This document shows positions 7,842 to 14,017 of a DNA stretch of 14,017 bases, piece after piece (the stretch's first letter is position 1; every line of letters begins with the position of its first letter). The stretch is from the NCBI GenBank assembly GCA_937925775.1, contig CALAMM010000032.1, forward strand, positions 1-14,017, in the 5' to 3' direction. Source of the stretch: an uncultured Fimbriimonadales bacterium. Its GTDB lineage: Bacteria > Armatimonadota > Fimbriimonadia > Fimbriimonadales > GBS-DC. The notes under the pieces were generated by a model. The model did no database searches. It saw nothing but the letters and a program-made list of their open reading frames with translations, and was not told the origin of the DNA. The position numbers and the translations under genes are program-made.

Positions 7842-8686
7842 CGTAGCACCTCCGATTCAGGTTTGCGGTAGTAAAAGGCATACGGATTTTCGTAGCCGAT
7901 TTGCTGGTAGTTGAAGATGCGCTCGGTGTTGCCCAGAAACAGATAGCCGCCGGGCTTGAGCGCGCGATAGAACTCTCGGAAGACGCGCTCTTTGGCGTCA
8001 TCCGAGAAATAGATAATCACATTCCGACAGGCGATGAGGTCAAACCCCTGCGGATAGGGGTCTGAGAGGAGGTTGTGTCGCTCGAAGCGTAGATAGCGTT
8101 GCAGAGCGGGGTCGGCTTCGTAGAGCGTGCGTCCGTTCTCGGTGAATTGGCGGAAGTAGCGCTCGCGGTAGGGTGAAGGCGCACTGCGCAGATCGCTTTC
8201 TTGAAACACCCCGTGCCGCGCTCGAGTGAGTACCTCCTGGTCGATGTCGGTGCCTAAAATCAGGTGTCCTCGATTAGGTGCCAGCTCGTGGAGCAGGATT
8301 GCCAAGCTATACGCCTCCGCTCCATAAGAGCAGCCCGCGCTCCACACTCTCAAGCTGAAGCTGCGCCGCAACAGCGCAGGCAGGATCTCGCGCGCCAGCA
8401 ACTCGAACTGCTCCGGATTGCGGAACAGCTCCGACACATTGATAGCCAACCTATCGATAAAGCTGCGCAGGCGTGCCTCCTCTTCCGTGAGGTAGCGGAA
8501 ATAGTCGGTGAACCGTCGAAAGCCCGCGCGCTCTGCCATCGTCCAGATGCGCCGATAGGTCTGGTCGAACTTGTACTGGTTCAGGTCCAGTCCCGTGCGT
8601 TCGTGCAGCATGCGTTTGAACCGCTCGAAGTCCTGCAGTAGTTCTGGTGTTTTGGGCACTTCTATGCCGCTTGGTGTGGTTTGCAT
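7823..8686 (-). CDS. cheR: Chemoreceptor protein-glutamate methyltransferase CheR
   Basis: Transfers methyl groups from S-adenosylmethionine to receptor glutamates during adaptation. 287 residues. The N-terminal helical domain (about 15-95) includes FERFKRMLHERTGLDLNQYK and ends in INVSEFLF-type sequence, here INVSELFRNPEQF. The SAM-binding motif is W115-S-A-G-C-S-Y-G-A-E-A-Y-S; the family usually has STGEEPYS, so T, E and P positions differ while the second Glu is kept. GTDIDQEVL and CRNVIIYF (near residue 220) follow, then KPGGYLFLGNTERIF. ATG 8686 has a GAGGAGG site about 10 nt upstream and overlaps the end of cheB by 25 nt. The 3' end overlaps cheY by 19 nt. No TPR extension is present. 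Confidence 0.97.
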   Translation of the reverse strand: MQTTPSGIEVPKTPELLQDFERFKRMLHERTGLDLNQYKFDQTYRRIWTMAERAGFRRFTDYFRYLTEEEARLRSFIDRLAINVSELFRNPEQFELLAREILPALLRRSFSLRVWSAGCSYGAEAYSLAILLHELAPNRGHLILGTDIDQEVLTRARHGVFQESDLRSAPSPYRERYFRQFTENGRTLYEADPALQRYLRFERHNLLSDPYPQGFDLIACRNVIIYFSDDAKERVFREFYRALKPGGYLFLGNTERIFNYQQIGYENPYAFYYRKPESEVLRWQNAS

Positions 8687-9789
8687 AGGCGTTGAACCTC
8701 CTCGGTAATGCGTTGTGCCATCTGTTCGATGGGAGCAATTTGGTGGACGCAGCCTGTTTGGATGGCGGCGCGTGGCATGCCGAACACGACGCAGGAACTT
8801 TCGTCTTCGGCGAGGATTCGCGCCCCTTTGGCATATAGTGCGCGGACGCCCATCGCACCGTCGTTGCCCATGCCCGTGAGGATAGCGACCACCACCCTGC
8901 CCGAATGGTGCTGGGCGATGGAAAGCAAGGTGATGTCGACCGCGGGGCGCACGCCGTGCAGCGGCGGCTCCTCTGAGAGGTGCAGTCGCCCGCCGGGGAG
9001 CAGCTGAAGGTGTCGTCCCCCTGGCGCAAGGTAGGCGACGCCGGGCTGAAGGCGGTCGCCTTCCCGTGCCTCACGCACCTGCAGGTGGCAGAGCCGATCC
9101 AGTCGTTCGGCAAGAGAGCGCGTGAAGCCCTCAGGCATATGCTGGATGAGGAGCATCGGAGCGTGAAAATCGGGCGGTAGCTGGCTCATGAGCAGGCTGA
9201 GAGCGCGCGGACCGCCCGTCGATGCGCCAATCACGACAAGGGGCAGCTCTGTAATCTTACTGGGCGTCGAGCTGGGGGCGCGTTTTGCGAACTCGCTGGG
9301 CTGCGTCGGGAGCGCTCCGACAAACGGCTTCCCTGCCGCAGAACCTTGCGCATCCAGCGCAGGTGCGAGCGCGGTGAGCCGATGGCGTGGCGCCGATGCT
9401 GCCGCCTTCACTTTCTCGATGATTTGGGAGGAGACCTTGTAGAGATCCAGCGAAACTGCCCCTGAAGGCTTCGTCACGAAGTCGACAGCACCGAGCTCAA
9501 GACAGCGCAGGGTGATTTCTGCGCCCTCGCGCGTCAGACTACTCACCATCACGACAGGCGTCGGCTGCTCCTTCATCAGCTGTTGGAGCATCGCGATGCC
9601 GTCCATCACAGGCATCTCCACATCGAGCGTAATCACATCGGGCTTCAGCTGGCGTGCCATCTCCAGCCCCTGCTGTCCATCACGCGCTGCGCCCACCACC
9701 TCGATTGCGCTATCCCGCGCCAACAAATCACTTATCATGCGGCGCATAAACAGCGAATCGTCCACGACCAGCACCCGAATCTTGTCCAT
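8662..9789 (-). CDS. cheB: Protein-glutamate methylesterase CheB
   Basis: Phosphorylation-activated enzyme that removes receptor methyl groups (and can deamidate glutamines). 375 residues. The N-terminal receiver has D10/D11, phospho-acceptor D56 (TLDVEMPVMDG), S83/S84 and K107 (TKP). A linker of about 50 residues (about 130-180), rich in Ala, Pro and Ser, follows. The C-terminal esterase has the catalytic triad S190 (GASTGG), H217 (IQHMPEGF) and D310 (TGMGNDGA). ATG 9789 has a GAGGAGG site and starts 13 nt after the cheD stop. The order cheD-cheB-cheR groups all three receptor-modifying enzymes. The protein ends in Ala-Ala. Confidence 0.98.
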   Translation of the reverse strand: MDKIRVLVVDDSLFMRRMISDLLARDSAIEVVGAARDGQQGLEMARQLKPDVITLDVEMPVMDGIAMLQQLMKEQPTPVVMVSSLTREGAEITLRCLELGAVDFVTKPSGAVSLDLYKVSSQIIEKVKAAASAPRHRLTALAPALDAQGSAAGKPFVGALPTQPSEFAKRAPSSTPSKITELPLVVIGASTGGPRALSLLMSQLPPDFHAPMLLIQHMPEGFTRSLAERLDRLCHLQVREAREGDRLQPGVAYLAPGGRHLQLLPGGRLHLSEEPPLHGVRPAVDITLLSIAQHHSGRVVVAILTGMGNDGAMGVRALYAKGARILAEDESSCVVFGMPRAAIQTGCVHQIAPIEQMAQRITEEVQRLCKPHQAA

Positions 9790-9802
9790 ACACTTCCTCC
9801 TC

Positions 9803-10330
9803 TTAGCCTGCTTTGGCGAGCATGCTCAACGCATGGCTGAGATTGCGTACCTGCGGCGGCTCGCCTACCTTACGCAGGGTGAGCTGCCCTGACGCCAAAT
9901 CGAACTCGAACGACCGCCCATGATGACCACCCGTATCCTCGAAAACAATCGGGATACGACGCGCTTGTAGCAACTCGTGGAGTTTTTCCACATTGCGCGC
10001 CCCGATGCGCAGGGTGTTTTGCCGATTCTGGAACACCTCTGCCCCGCCGATGAGTATCGCTTTCCGCTGGCTCGCATAGGGCGTGCCGAGCAACTCCAGC
10101 AGAGCAGGCAGTGCTGTGGTCGCATACTTGCCCGGTGTTGCGTTGGGGTCTGCGCCGTTCGGTTCGGGCAACATCACATGGGCTAATGCAGCGGCTGCCG
10201 CAACTGGGTCATAAAGCAAGACACCGACGCAGGAGCCAAGCCCGATGCACCCCAGCACACCCGCGCCCCGCGCAACCTTGATCTCCCCCATCCCCGCGAG
10301 CTGCACCTCCGTCCTCACCACCTGGAGCAT
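9803..10330 (-). CDS. cheD: Chemoreceptor glutamine deamidase CheD
   Basis: Converts specific receptor glutamines to glutamates, making methylation sites, and in the Bacillus/Thermotoga scheme also binds and activates CheC. 175 residues from ATG 10330. The catalytic Cys is C34 (GLGSCVGV) and the catalytic His is H51 (AHVMLPE); the 17-residue spacing equals C27/H44 of Thermotoga CheD. GGAEVFQNRQNTLRIGARN and DTGGHHGRSFEFD complete the family pattern. An upstream in-frame TTG at 10354 overlaps the cheC stop, but ATG 10330 has a strong GGGAGG site 7 nt ahead and gives the usual family start, so I chose it. cheC lies immediately upstream (20-nt gap), so the known CheC-CheD partners are adjacent. 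Confidence 0.96.
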   Translation of the reverse strand: MLQVVRTEVQLAGMGEIKVARGAGVLGCIGLGSCVGVLLYDPVAAAAALAHVMLPEPNGADPNATPGKYATTALPALLELLGTPYASQRKAILIGGAEVFQNRQNTLRIGARNVEKLHELLQARRIPIVFEDTGGHHGRSFEFDLASGQLTLRKVGEPPQVRNLSHALSMLAKAG

Positions 10331-10337
10331 CTTGGAA

Positions 10338-10343
10338 CCTCCC
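10338..10343 (-). promoter_or_regulatory. Ribosome binding site that decides the cheD start
   Basis: GGGAGG on the minus strand, 7 nt upstream of ATG 10330 and inside the last few bases between cheC and cheD. It lies downstream of the alternative TTG at 10354, so it can only serve the ATG. Confidence 0.7.
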
Positions 10344-10350
10344 ACCGACT

Positions 10351-10959
10351 TCAAATGCCCACTGCCTCGAAAAGCTTCTGCAAACTACCCGTTTCGGGCA
10401 GGTAAAAGAAAAGGCCTTCAAAGTGCTGGTCAGGCACGCTGAAGCGCGTCTCGATGGCGATCAGCTCGCGCTGGTCGTGGAGCGCCTCGACCATAAGGCT
10501 ACTGAGTAGCGCAGCCGCCATATCGGCGGCGAAGGCGGGCGGCTCCATATGGAGTTCGAACTGAGTCATCTGAGTGATGGCGGTCAGGAAGTTGCCCAAC
10601 ATGATGTTGGCGACCTCGCGAATAACCGATTCGTACAGCTCGTTCAGCTCGCTGAGGTCTGCAGGGGCAGTGCCCGTGAGGATTCGCCACAACACCTGCG
10701 CACTTTCCCACGGGAATAGGAACGCGCCCTCGCCCCGCCAGTCGCCTTCTACCCGAGCCACGGTGCCCACCATCAGGCTCTCTTCTGGAGGGAAAACGAA
10801 ATGGACTTGGGTGGTGTTCAGCTCCAGCACTTCAGGCACTTCGAGCGTGAACAGCACGCCAGTCATATCGGAAAGCGCTGTCACCGCCCCGCCCAATCCG
10901 ATGTTGCCTATTTCTCTCAGGGCATCCTGCCGTAACGCGCTTAGTTCGGTCGTTGTCAT
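10351..10959 (-). CDS. cheC: CheY-P phosphatase CheC (two active sites)
   Basis: Dephosphorylates CheY-P and, in known systems, is regulated by binding CheD. 202 residues. Both copies of the phosphatase consensus [D/S]-x3-E-x2-N-x22-P are intact: D12/E16/N19/P42 in DALREIGNIG, and S111/E115/N118/P141 in SVIREVANIM. Keeping both sites is a marker of true CheC rather than CheX. The usual GxGNAxxALS after site one reads GLGGAVTALS here, so the Asn there is Gly. It is the first gene of the minus-strand operon. Its ribosome site is weak (AGGGA far from ATG 10959), unlike the strong sites of all downstream genes. The C-terminal MQ-type tail seen in some homologues is not evident. Confidence 0.95.
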   Translation of the reverse strand: MTTTELSALRQDALREIGNIGLGGAVTALSDMTGVLFTLEVPEVLELNTTQVHFVFPPEESLMVGTVARVEGDWRGEGAFLFPWESAQVLWRILTGTAPADLSELNELYESVIREVANIMLGNFLTAITQMTQFELHMEPPAFAADMAAALLSSLMVEALHDQRELIAIETRFSVPDQHFEGLFFYLPETGSLQKLFEAVGI

Positions 10960-11095
10960 CTGCGCACCGTCCCTGCCTCTGGTATCGAGTCAAGAGGCGA
11001 CAGTGCAGTTTTACCGCATTCACTGGCTTAACAAGCAGGCACGGATACGAGGTTTGTAGGTTGCGTGTTCTAAGCCGTACCGATGTATCGCTACA

Positions 11096-11182
11096 GGGGG
11101 GCGCATCGCGTTGTTGGGGTGCGACGCCTTTCTTGGCGTCGCAAAGCGTCGTTTTTTCGTCAGCGAGACGCTACGCGCCCCC
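11096..11182. repeat. Compound palindrome (three-way-junction type), candidate dispersed repeat
   Basis: An outer stem GGGGGCGC (11097-11104) pairs with GCGCCCCC (11175-11182). Inside it are two further hairpins: GCGACGCC (11121-11128) with GGCGTCGC (11135-11142), perfect 8 bp with a TTTCTT loop, and AGCGTC (11145-11150) with GACGCT (11167-11172), whose loop contains a T6 run. Such nested stems resemble palindromic intergenic repeats or small non-autonomous mobile elements. The first hairpin, with the T6 run some 9 nt behind it, could also act as a weak terminator. No second copy is seen in this window, so the repeat status is inferred. Confidence 0.5.
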
Positions 11183-11195
11183 ACTATACCGTCAG

Positions 11196-11234
11196 CGTCC
11201 GCACGGACGAAACATACCGCCCGTGCGAGCGCAC
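11196..11234. promoter_or_regulatory. Two short perfect inverted repeats upstream of the lyase gene
   Basis: CGTCCG-CA-CGGACG at 11196-11209 and GTGCG-AG-CGCAC at 11223-11234 lie back to back just before the ribosome site. Each has a 2-nt centre. They could be operator half-sites for a dimeric regulator or small hairpins in the mRNA leader. In GC-rich DNA short palindromes also arise by chance, so this is a weak call. Confidence 0.25.
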
Positions 11235-11245
11235 TTCCAACAAAT

Positions 11246-11252
11246 AGGAGGT
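11246..11252 (+). promoter_or_regulatory. Strong ribosome binding site of the lyase region
   Basis: AGGAGGT, ideally spaced (6 nt) for ATG 11259, which however opens only a 16-codon frame. In-frame lyase starts are GTG 11264 (11 nt away) and ATG 11273 (20 nt away). The site therefore makes the lyase start uncertain. Confidence 0.6.
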
Positions 11253-11272
11253 ATCCTAATGCCGTGTGTGCG

Positions 11273-12181
11273 ATGTTTCAGCAGCTGCCCCGCACAGTGC
11301 GGGTCGTAGAAGTTGGTCCACGCGACGGCTTGCAGAACGAGCCGACGTCCGTGCCCACCGAGGTCAAAGTGCGCTTCATCGAGATGCTTGCTGACGCAGG
11401 GTTGCCCGTGGTGGAGGCGACAGCGTTTGTCAGCCCGAAGTGGGTCCCCCAACTTGCCGACGCCGAGCAAGTGATGACGCAAGTTCGCAAGCGCGGCGGC
11501 GTGCGCTACCCCGTGCTGACGCCGAATATGAAAGGGCTGGAGCGCGCTCTAAGTGCAGGGGCAACCGAGATTGCCGTCTTTACCGCCGCCTCGGAGAGCT
11601 TTTGCCAACGCAACCTGAATCGGAGCATCGAGCAGTCGCTGCAGGAATACGAGGCGGTGGTGCGCGCCGCGAAAGACGCAGGTTGCTGGGTACGCGGGTA
11701 TGTCTCCACCGCACTGGTGTGCCCCTACGAGGGCGAAATCTCGCCTGAAACAGTGAAACCCATCGTGGAGCGGCTACTGGGGATGGGGGTGGACGAGGTG
11801 AGCCTCGGCGATACGATTGGCGCAGCGGTTCCCACGCAGGTCGCGCGACTCACCGAGACGCTTTTGCCCATTCTGCCACCCGAACGCTTCGCTTATCACT
11901 TCCACAACACTTACGGCACCGCGCTGGCGAATGTGCTGACCGCGTTGCAGCAGGGCATTTTCATCTTCGATTCCAGCGCGGGCGGGCTGGGCGGCTGCCC
12001 GTTTGCCCCTGGCGCAGCAGGCAACCTCGCAACCGAGGACCTGGTCTATATGCTGCACACCATGGGTATTCAGACAGGCGTGGACTTGGCGGGCGTTGTC
12101 GAGGCGGCGCGATTTATCTTGACCCATCTGCAGCGCACCGTGCCTCCGAGCAACTATCTCAAAGCGTGCGCGTCTAACTAA
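11273..12181 (+). CDS. mvaB: Hydroxymethylglutaryl-CoA lyase
   Basis: Cleaves 3-hydroxy-3-methylglutaryl-CoA to acetyl-CoA and acetoacetate, in leucine degradation or ketone-body type metabolism. 302 residues from ATG 11273, the family's normal length, forming one TIM-barrel domain. Active-site residues align with the human enzyme at a constant offset of 24: R17/D18 (VEVGPRDGLQNE; human R41/D42), metal ligands H209 and H211 (HFHNTYG; human H233/H235), and C242 in the signature GGLGGCPFAPGAAGN (human C266). This signature separates it from isopropylmalate and homocitrate synthases. Start: GTG 11264 is better spaced from the AGGAGGT site and would add three residues. The open frame reaches back to 11111, but that part runs through the palindromic element and is rejected. 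The downstream exported-protein gene begins 15 nt after the stop. No leucine-pathway partner genes are in view. Confidence 0.95.
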   Translation: MFQQLPRTVRVVEVGPRDGLQNEPTSVPTEVKVRFIEMLADAGLPVVEATAFVSPKWVPQLADAEQVMTQVRKRGGVRYPVLTPNMKGLERALSAGATEIAVFTAASESFCQRNLNRSIEQSLQEYEAVVRAAKDAGCWVRGYVSTALVCPYEGEISPETVKPIVERLLGMGVDEVSLGDTIGAAVPTQVARLTETLLPILPPERFAYHFHNTYGTALANVLTALQQGIFIFDSSAGGLGGCPFAPGAAGNLATEDLVYMLHTMGIQTGVDLAGVVEAARFILTHLQRTVPPSNYLKACASN

Positions 12182-12196
12182 ACAGACGGGTTCCCG

Positions 12197-14017
12197 ATGC
12201 GAGGTTGGTGGTGTCTGGGACTGTTGGTTCTGCTTTGGTGCTTGGGTGGGGCGCAGGCGTTGGAGGTGCAGCGCGACCCGCGCCTGAGCCAGCTCGTGAG
12301 GGTGCGCGTTGCGGCAACGCCTCTGCACCAGCTGGTGCAGCTCCTAAAGAAACAGACAGGCGTGGAGCTGAGCGTGGAACCGCCATTGCGTGAATATCGT
12401 GCGTTCGCGCGATTCGAAAACCGCCCGCTTCACGAAGTTCTTGAATTGCTCGCTGAGGCGTTCGGCTTCGAGTGGCGCGTAGATCTGCCAGAGAAAGGCG
12501 TTGATGCGCCCCCGCGCTATGTGCTGTATCAGCCTGCATTGGAGCGTCAACGCGAGATGCAGCACCGCGCCTTGCTGAATGCGGACATCCTTGAACTAAC
12601 ACGGGAAGCGCTGTCGCTTATCCCACCAGAACTGTTGGAGCGCAGTTATGAGGAGTTTTGTGGGGCGATAGGCTACACAGTACGCGCTGATAAAGTGTTT
12701 CCTCGCGCCTCTGGCAGATTTCAGCCGCGTGTGGCGCTACCCAGCCCTGCCAAGCCGCGCTCGCTGCGCACAGAGGCAGTGCTCGCGGTACGTGCGCACC
12801 TACTCCAGAGCGGCGCTGAGACGCCCAAGGCTTGGTTTGTGCTTCGAATGTTAGCAACACTCAACAGCGCCGAATGGGCAACTCTCCGTGCCAGAGGCTG
12901 CCTGCGCCTCTCACCCAACCGTCTACCCCCGACTTGGCGCGAACAGTGGGTGCGCGACTACATCCGACTTCACGAATACAGTGAAGAGGATGTCGCGGCG
13001 TACCGACCGTCCTCAGAAGAGGTGCATACAACAGAGACAATAACTACACGCCATATAAATGGCATGTCAATTACGAACATAAACACAGTATTAGTTATAA
13101 ATAATCTCGAAAAACTGAGGGCAGTGTGGCAAGGCAACTACTATGTCGAATGTTTTTTTGACCCCCGAAGGAACTTGCTGAAGGCGCAGCTTCTTATTGT
13201 AGACGAACGATTTCTCAGCACCTCCGGTTGGATTGAGTTGGATAACGCAGTGGTGTTGGCAGCGATGGCAAGCATCGGCAGGGAGCCGCCTTATGAACCC
13301 CCCTCGTGGTTGGCTACTGTGCCTGACGAGCCTATACGGCGGATTGCCGAGCGTGCTTGGACGCAGGCGTGGGAACGCCAATGGGAGGATTGGCTGAGCT
13401 ATCACCTTGTTGAGGGGTTAGAGAGCGCAAGGGCCGAGGGCGTTGGGGAGTTTTACCCATTAGGCATTATATCCACTCGCGAGTCTGATCTCGCAGCCAA
13501 GTTCTACGCGATGGCTCAGGCTCGATGGCGAGGGCTGCTAAGTGAACTACTGTACTTTTATAATATCGAGCCACGCAACGGGGTGTGGGTATTTCAAGCG
13601 CGAGCGCGTTACTTGGGGCGTGCGTTAGATGTGTCTCAACATAGCCTAGCTAAGCTCACGGCAGCGCCGTTCCCGACCCTTGATGAACTTGCGGCAATCG
13701 CCCAAAAGCTCAGCCACCGGCAAATTGTCGTACTTTCCGCCCTGCGCTTTGGATATCGCTACTGGAGCGCGCGTCCAATCAATGCGTGGGATGATTTGCT
13801 GGGAGGGATTGCCCGACATCGGCGCGGTTACTATGCGCTACAGTGGTACGCCGCATTAAGTGCGGTGCAGCGCGCCGCCCTGAAGCGTGGACTTCCGATT
13901 TCCTACAACGAAATGACGCCGTTTCAACGCGCCCTGCTCGAGGTAGCCCTTGCTGCCGACGACTTCACTTGCCGCCTGCACGCGCTGCCCAAAATTCGCT
14001 ATGCTCAACTTGTGTAT
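12197..14017 (+). CDS. Exported protein of unknown function with STN-like N-terminal domain (3' partial)
   Basis: One uninterrupted frame of 607 codons runs from ATG 12197 to the window edge with no stop, so the 3' end is missing. Residues 1-21 are a clear signal peptide (short basic start MRGWW, hydrophobic core LGLLVLLWCLGG, cleavage after AQA). Residues about 27-96 resemble the secretin/TonB short N-terminal (STN) domain: VRVRVAATPLHQLVQLLKKQ, then TGVELSVEP, then NRPLHEVLELLAEAFGFEWRV. The remainder (about 100-607) is unrecognised: Trp- and Arg-rich, with no cysteine pattern, no membrane helix and no secretin core visible in the part present. Residues about 276-306 form a Thr/Asn/Ile-rich stretch with AT-rich codons. 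The gene starts 15 nt after the lyase stop with only a weak ribosome site. It may be co-transcribed with the lyase, but no functional link is evident. Confidence 0.85.
   Translation, partial: MRGWWCLGLLVLLWCLGGAQALEVQRDPRLSQLVRVRVAATPLHQLVQLLKKQTGVELSVEPPLREYRAFARFENRPLHEVLELLAEAFGFEWRVDLPEKGVDAPPRYVLYQPALERQREMQHRALLNADILELTREALSLIPPELLERSYEEFCGAIGYTVRADKVFPRASGRFQPRVALPSPAKPRSLRTEAVLAVRAHLLQSGAETPKAWFVLRMLATLNSAEWATLRARGCLRLSPNRLPPTWREQWVRDYIRLHEYSEEDVAAYRPSSEEVHTTETITTRHINGMSITNINTVLVINNLEKLRAVWQGNYYVECFFDPRRNLLKAQLLIVDERFLSTSGWIELDNAVVLAAMASIGREPPYEPPSWLATVPDEPIRRIAERAWTQAWERQWEDWLSYHLVEGLESARAEGVGEFYPLGIISTRESDLAAKFYAMAQARWRGLLSELLYFYNIEPRNGVWVFQARARYLGRALDVSQHSLAKLTAAPFPTLDELAAIAQKLSHRQIVVLSALRFGYRYWSARPINAWDDLLGGIARHRRGYYALQWYAALSAVQRAALKRGLPISYNEMTPFQRALLEVALAADDFTCRLHALPKIRYAQLVY

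Larger units (their letters stand above)
10960..11272. other. Divergent intergenic region between cheC and the lyase gene
   Basis: About 310 bases between the minus-strand che operon and the plus-strand lyase. It must hold the promoters for both. For cheC a weak candidate is TTGTTA at 11034-11029 with TAAAAC at 11013-11008 on the minus strand, but the spacer is only 15 nt, so I do not annotate it separately. For the lyase side a TATACC at about 11185-11190 could be a -10 element, with no convincing -35. The region also contains a compound palindrome (11096-11182), two short perfect inverted repeats (11196-11209 and 11223-11234) and a strong ribosome site (11246-11252). No RNA gene or longer protein is supported. 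Confidence 0.6.

Noticed and set aside
10331..10354. TTG start for cheD overlapping the cheC stop
   Set aside because: ATG 10330 has GGGAGG 7 nt upstream and gives the usual CheD start. The TTG has no comparable site.
11121..11156. Classic Rho-independent terminator
   Set aside because: The perfect hairpin is followed by a T6 run, but only after 9 nt, and the T-run lies in the loop of the next hairpin. No gene ends just upstream on the plus strand, so a repeat element explains it better.
11111..11272. N-terminal extension of the lyase of about 54 residues
   Set aside because: It runs through the compound palindrome and has no family similarity. The family's conserved start begins right after ATG 11273, with all active-site residues at a constant offset from the human enzyme.
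12174..12602. 142-codon minus-strand frame at the start of the exported-protein gene
   Set aside because: Arg/Ala/Pro-rich shadow of the plus-strand gene. The plus frame has a signal peptide, a domain match and 607 uninterrupted codons.
13091..13405. 104-codon minus-strand frame inside the exported-protein gene
   Set aside because: No ribosome site or recognisable motif, and it is fully contained in the longer plus-strand frame.

Overview
The window is a GC-rich bacterial chromosome segment that is mostly one complete set of chemotaxis genes, followed by a metabolic gene and a large exported protein of unknown function. The presence of CheC, CheD and CheX beside CheA, CheW, CheY, CheB and CheR, and the absence of CheZ, points away from the enterobacterial scheme and towards the Bacillus/Thermotoga-like scheme found in many deep-branching phyla. 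Armatimonadota or a similar environmental, possibly thermophilic, lineage is my best guess. That is an inference from gene content and protein style only. No rRNA, tRNA, CRISPR array or transposase gene was seen.

Layout. Positions 1-6873 run on the plus strand: a membrane chemoreceptor with a C-terminal zinc-binding CZB domain (5' end cut by the window), a small STAS-like protein, CheA, a soluble globin-coupled chemoreceptor, and CheW. Positions 7001-10959 run on the minus strand and read cheC-cheD-cheB-cheR-cheY-cheX, with 13-20 nt gaps or 19-25 nt overlaps, so this looks like one operon. The two operons converge at about 6874-7000, where an imperfect hairpin lies. Positions 10960-11272 form a divergent intergenic region that holds a striking compound palindrome (11096-11182). 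After it, on the plus strand, come hydroxymethylglutaryl-CoA lyase (11273-12181) and a secreted protein with an STN-like N-terminal domain (12197 to the window end, incomplete).

How the parts fit. The plus operon encodes the sensing and kinase core: two receptors with different inputs (a periplasmic ligand plus cytoplasmic zinc/redox, and haem/oxygen), the coupling protein CheW and the kinase CheA. The minus operon encodes the response and adaptation side: CheY (response regulator), CheR and CheB (receptor methylation and demethylation), CheD (receptor glutamine deamidation) and two CheY-P phosphatases (CheC and CheX). All key catalytic residues I checked are present. The only visibly degenerate protein is the STAS-like one, which lacks the usual phosphorylatable serine. 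No flagellar or pilus genes lie in the window, so the motility organelle controlled cannot be named.

Most of the window is an ordinary, intact chemotaxis locus. The items most worth a second look are the compound palindrome at 11096-11182, the degenerate STAS protein upstream of cheA, the ambiguous start of the lyase with an overlapping Cys-rich mini-frame, and the large uncharacterised exported protein at the right edge.
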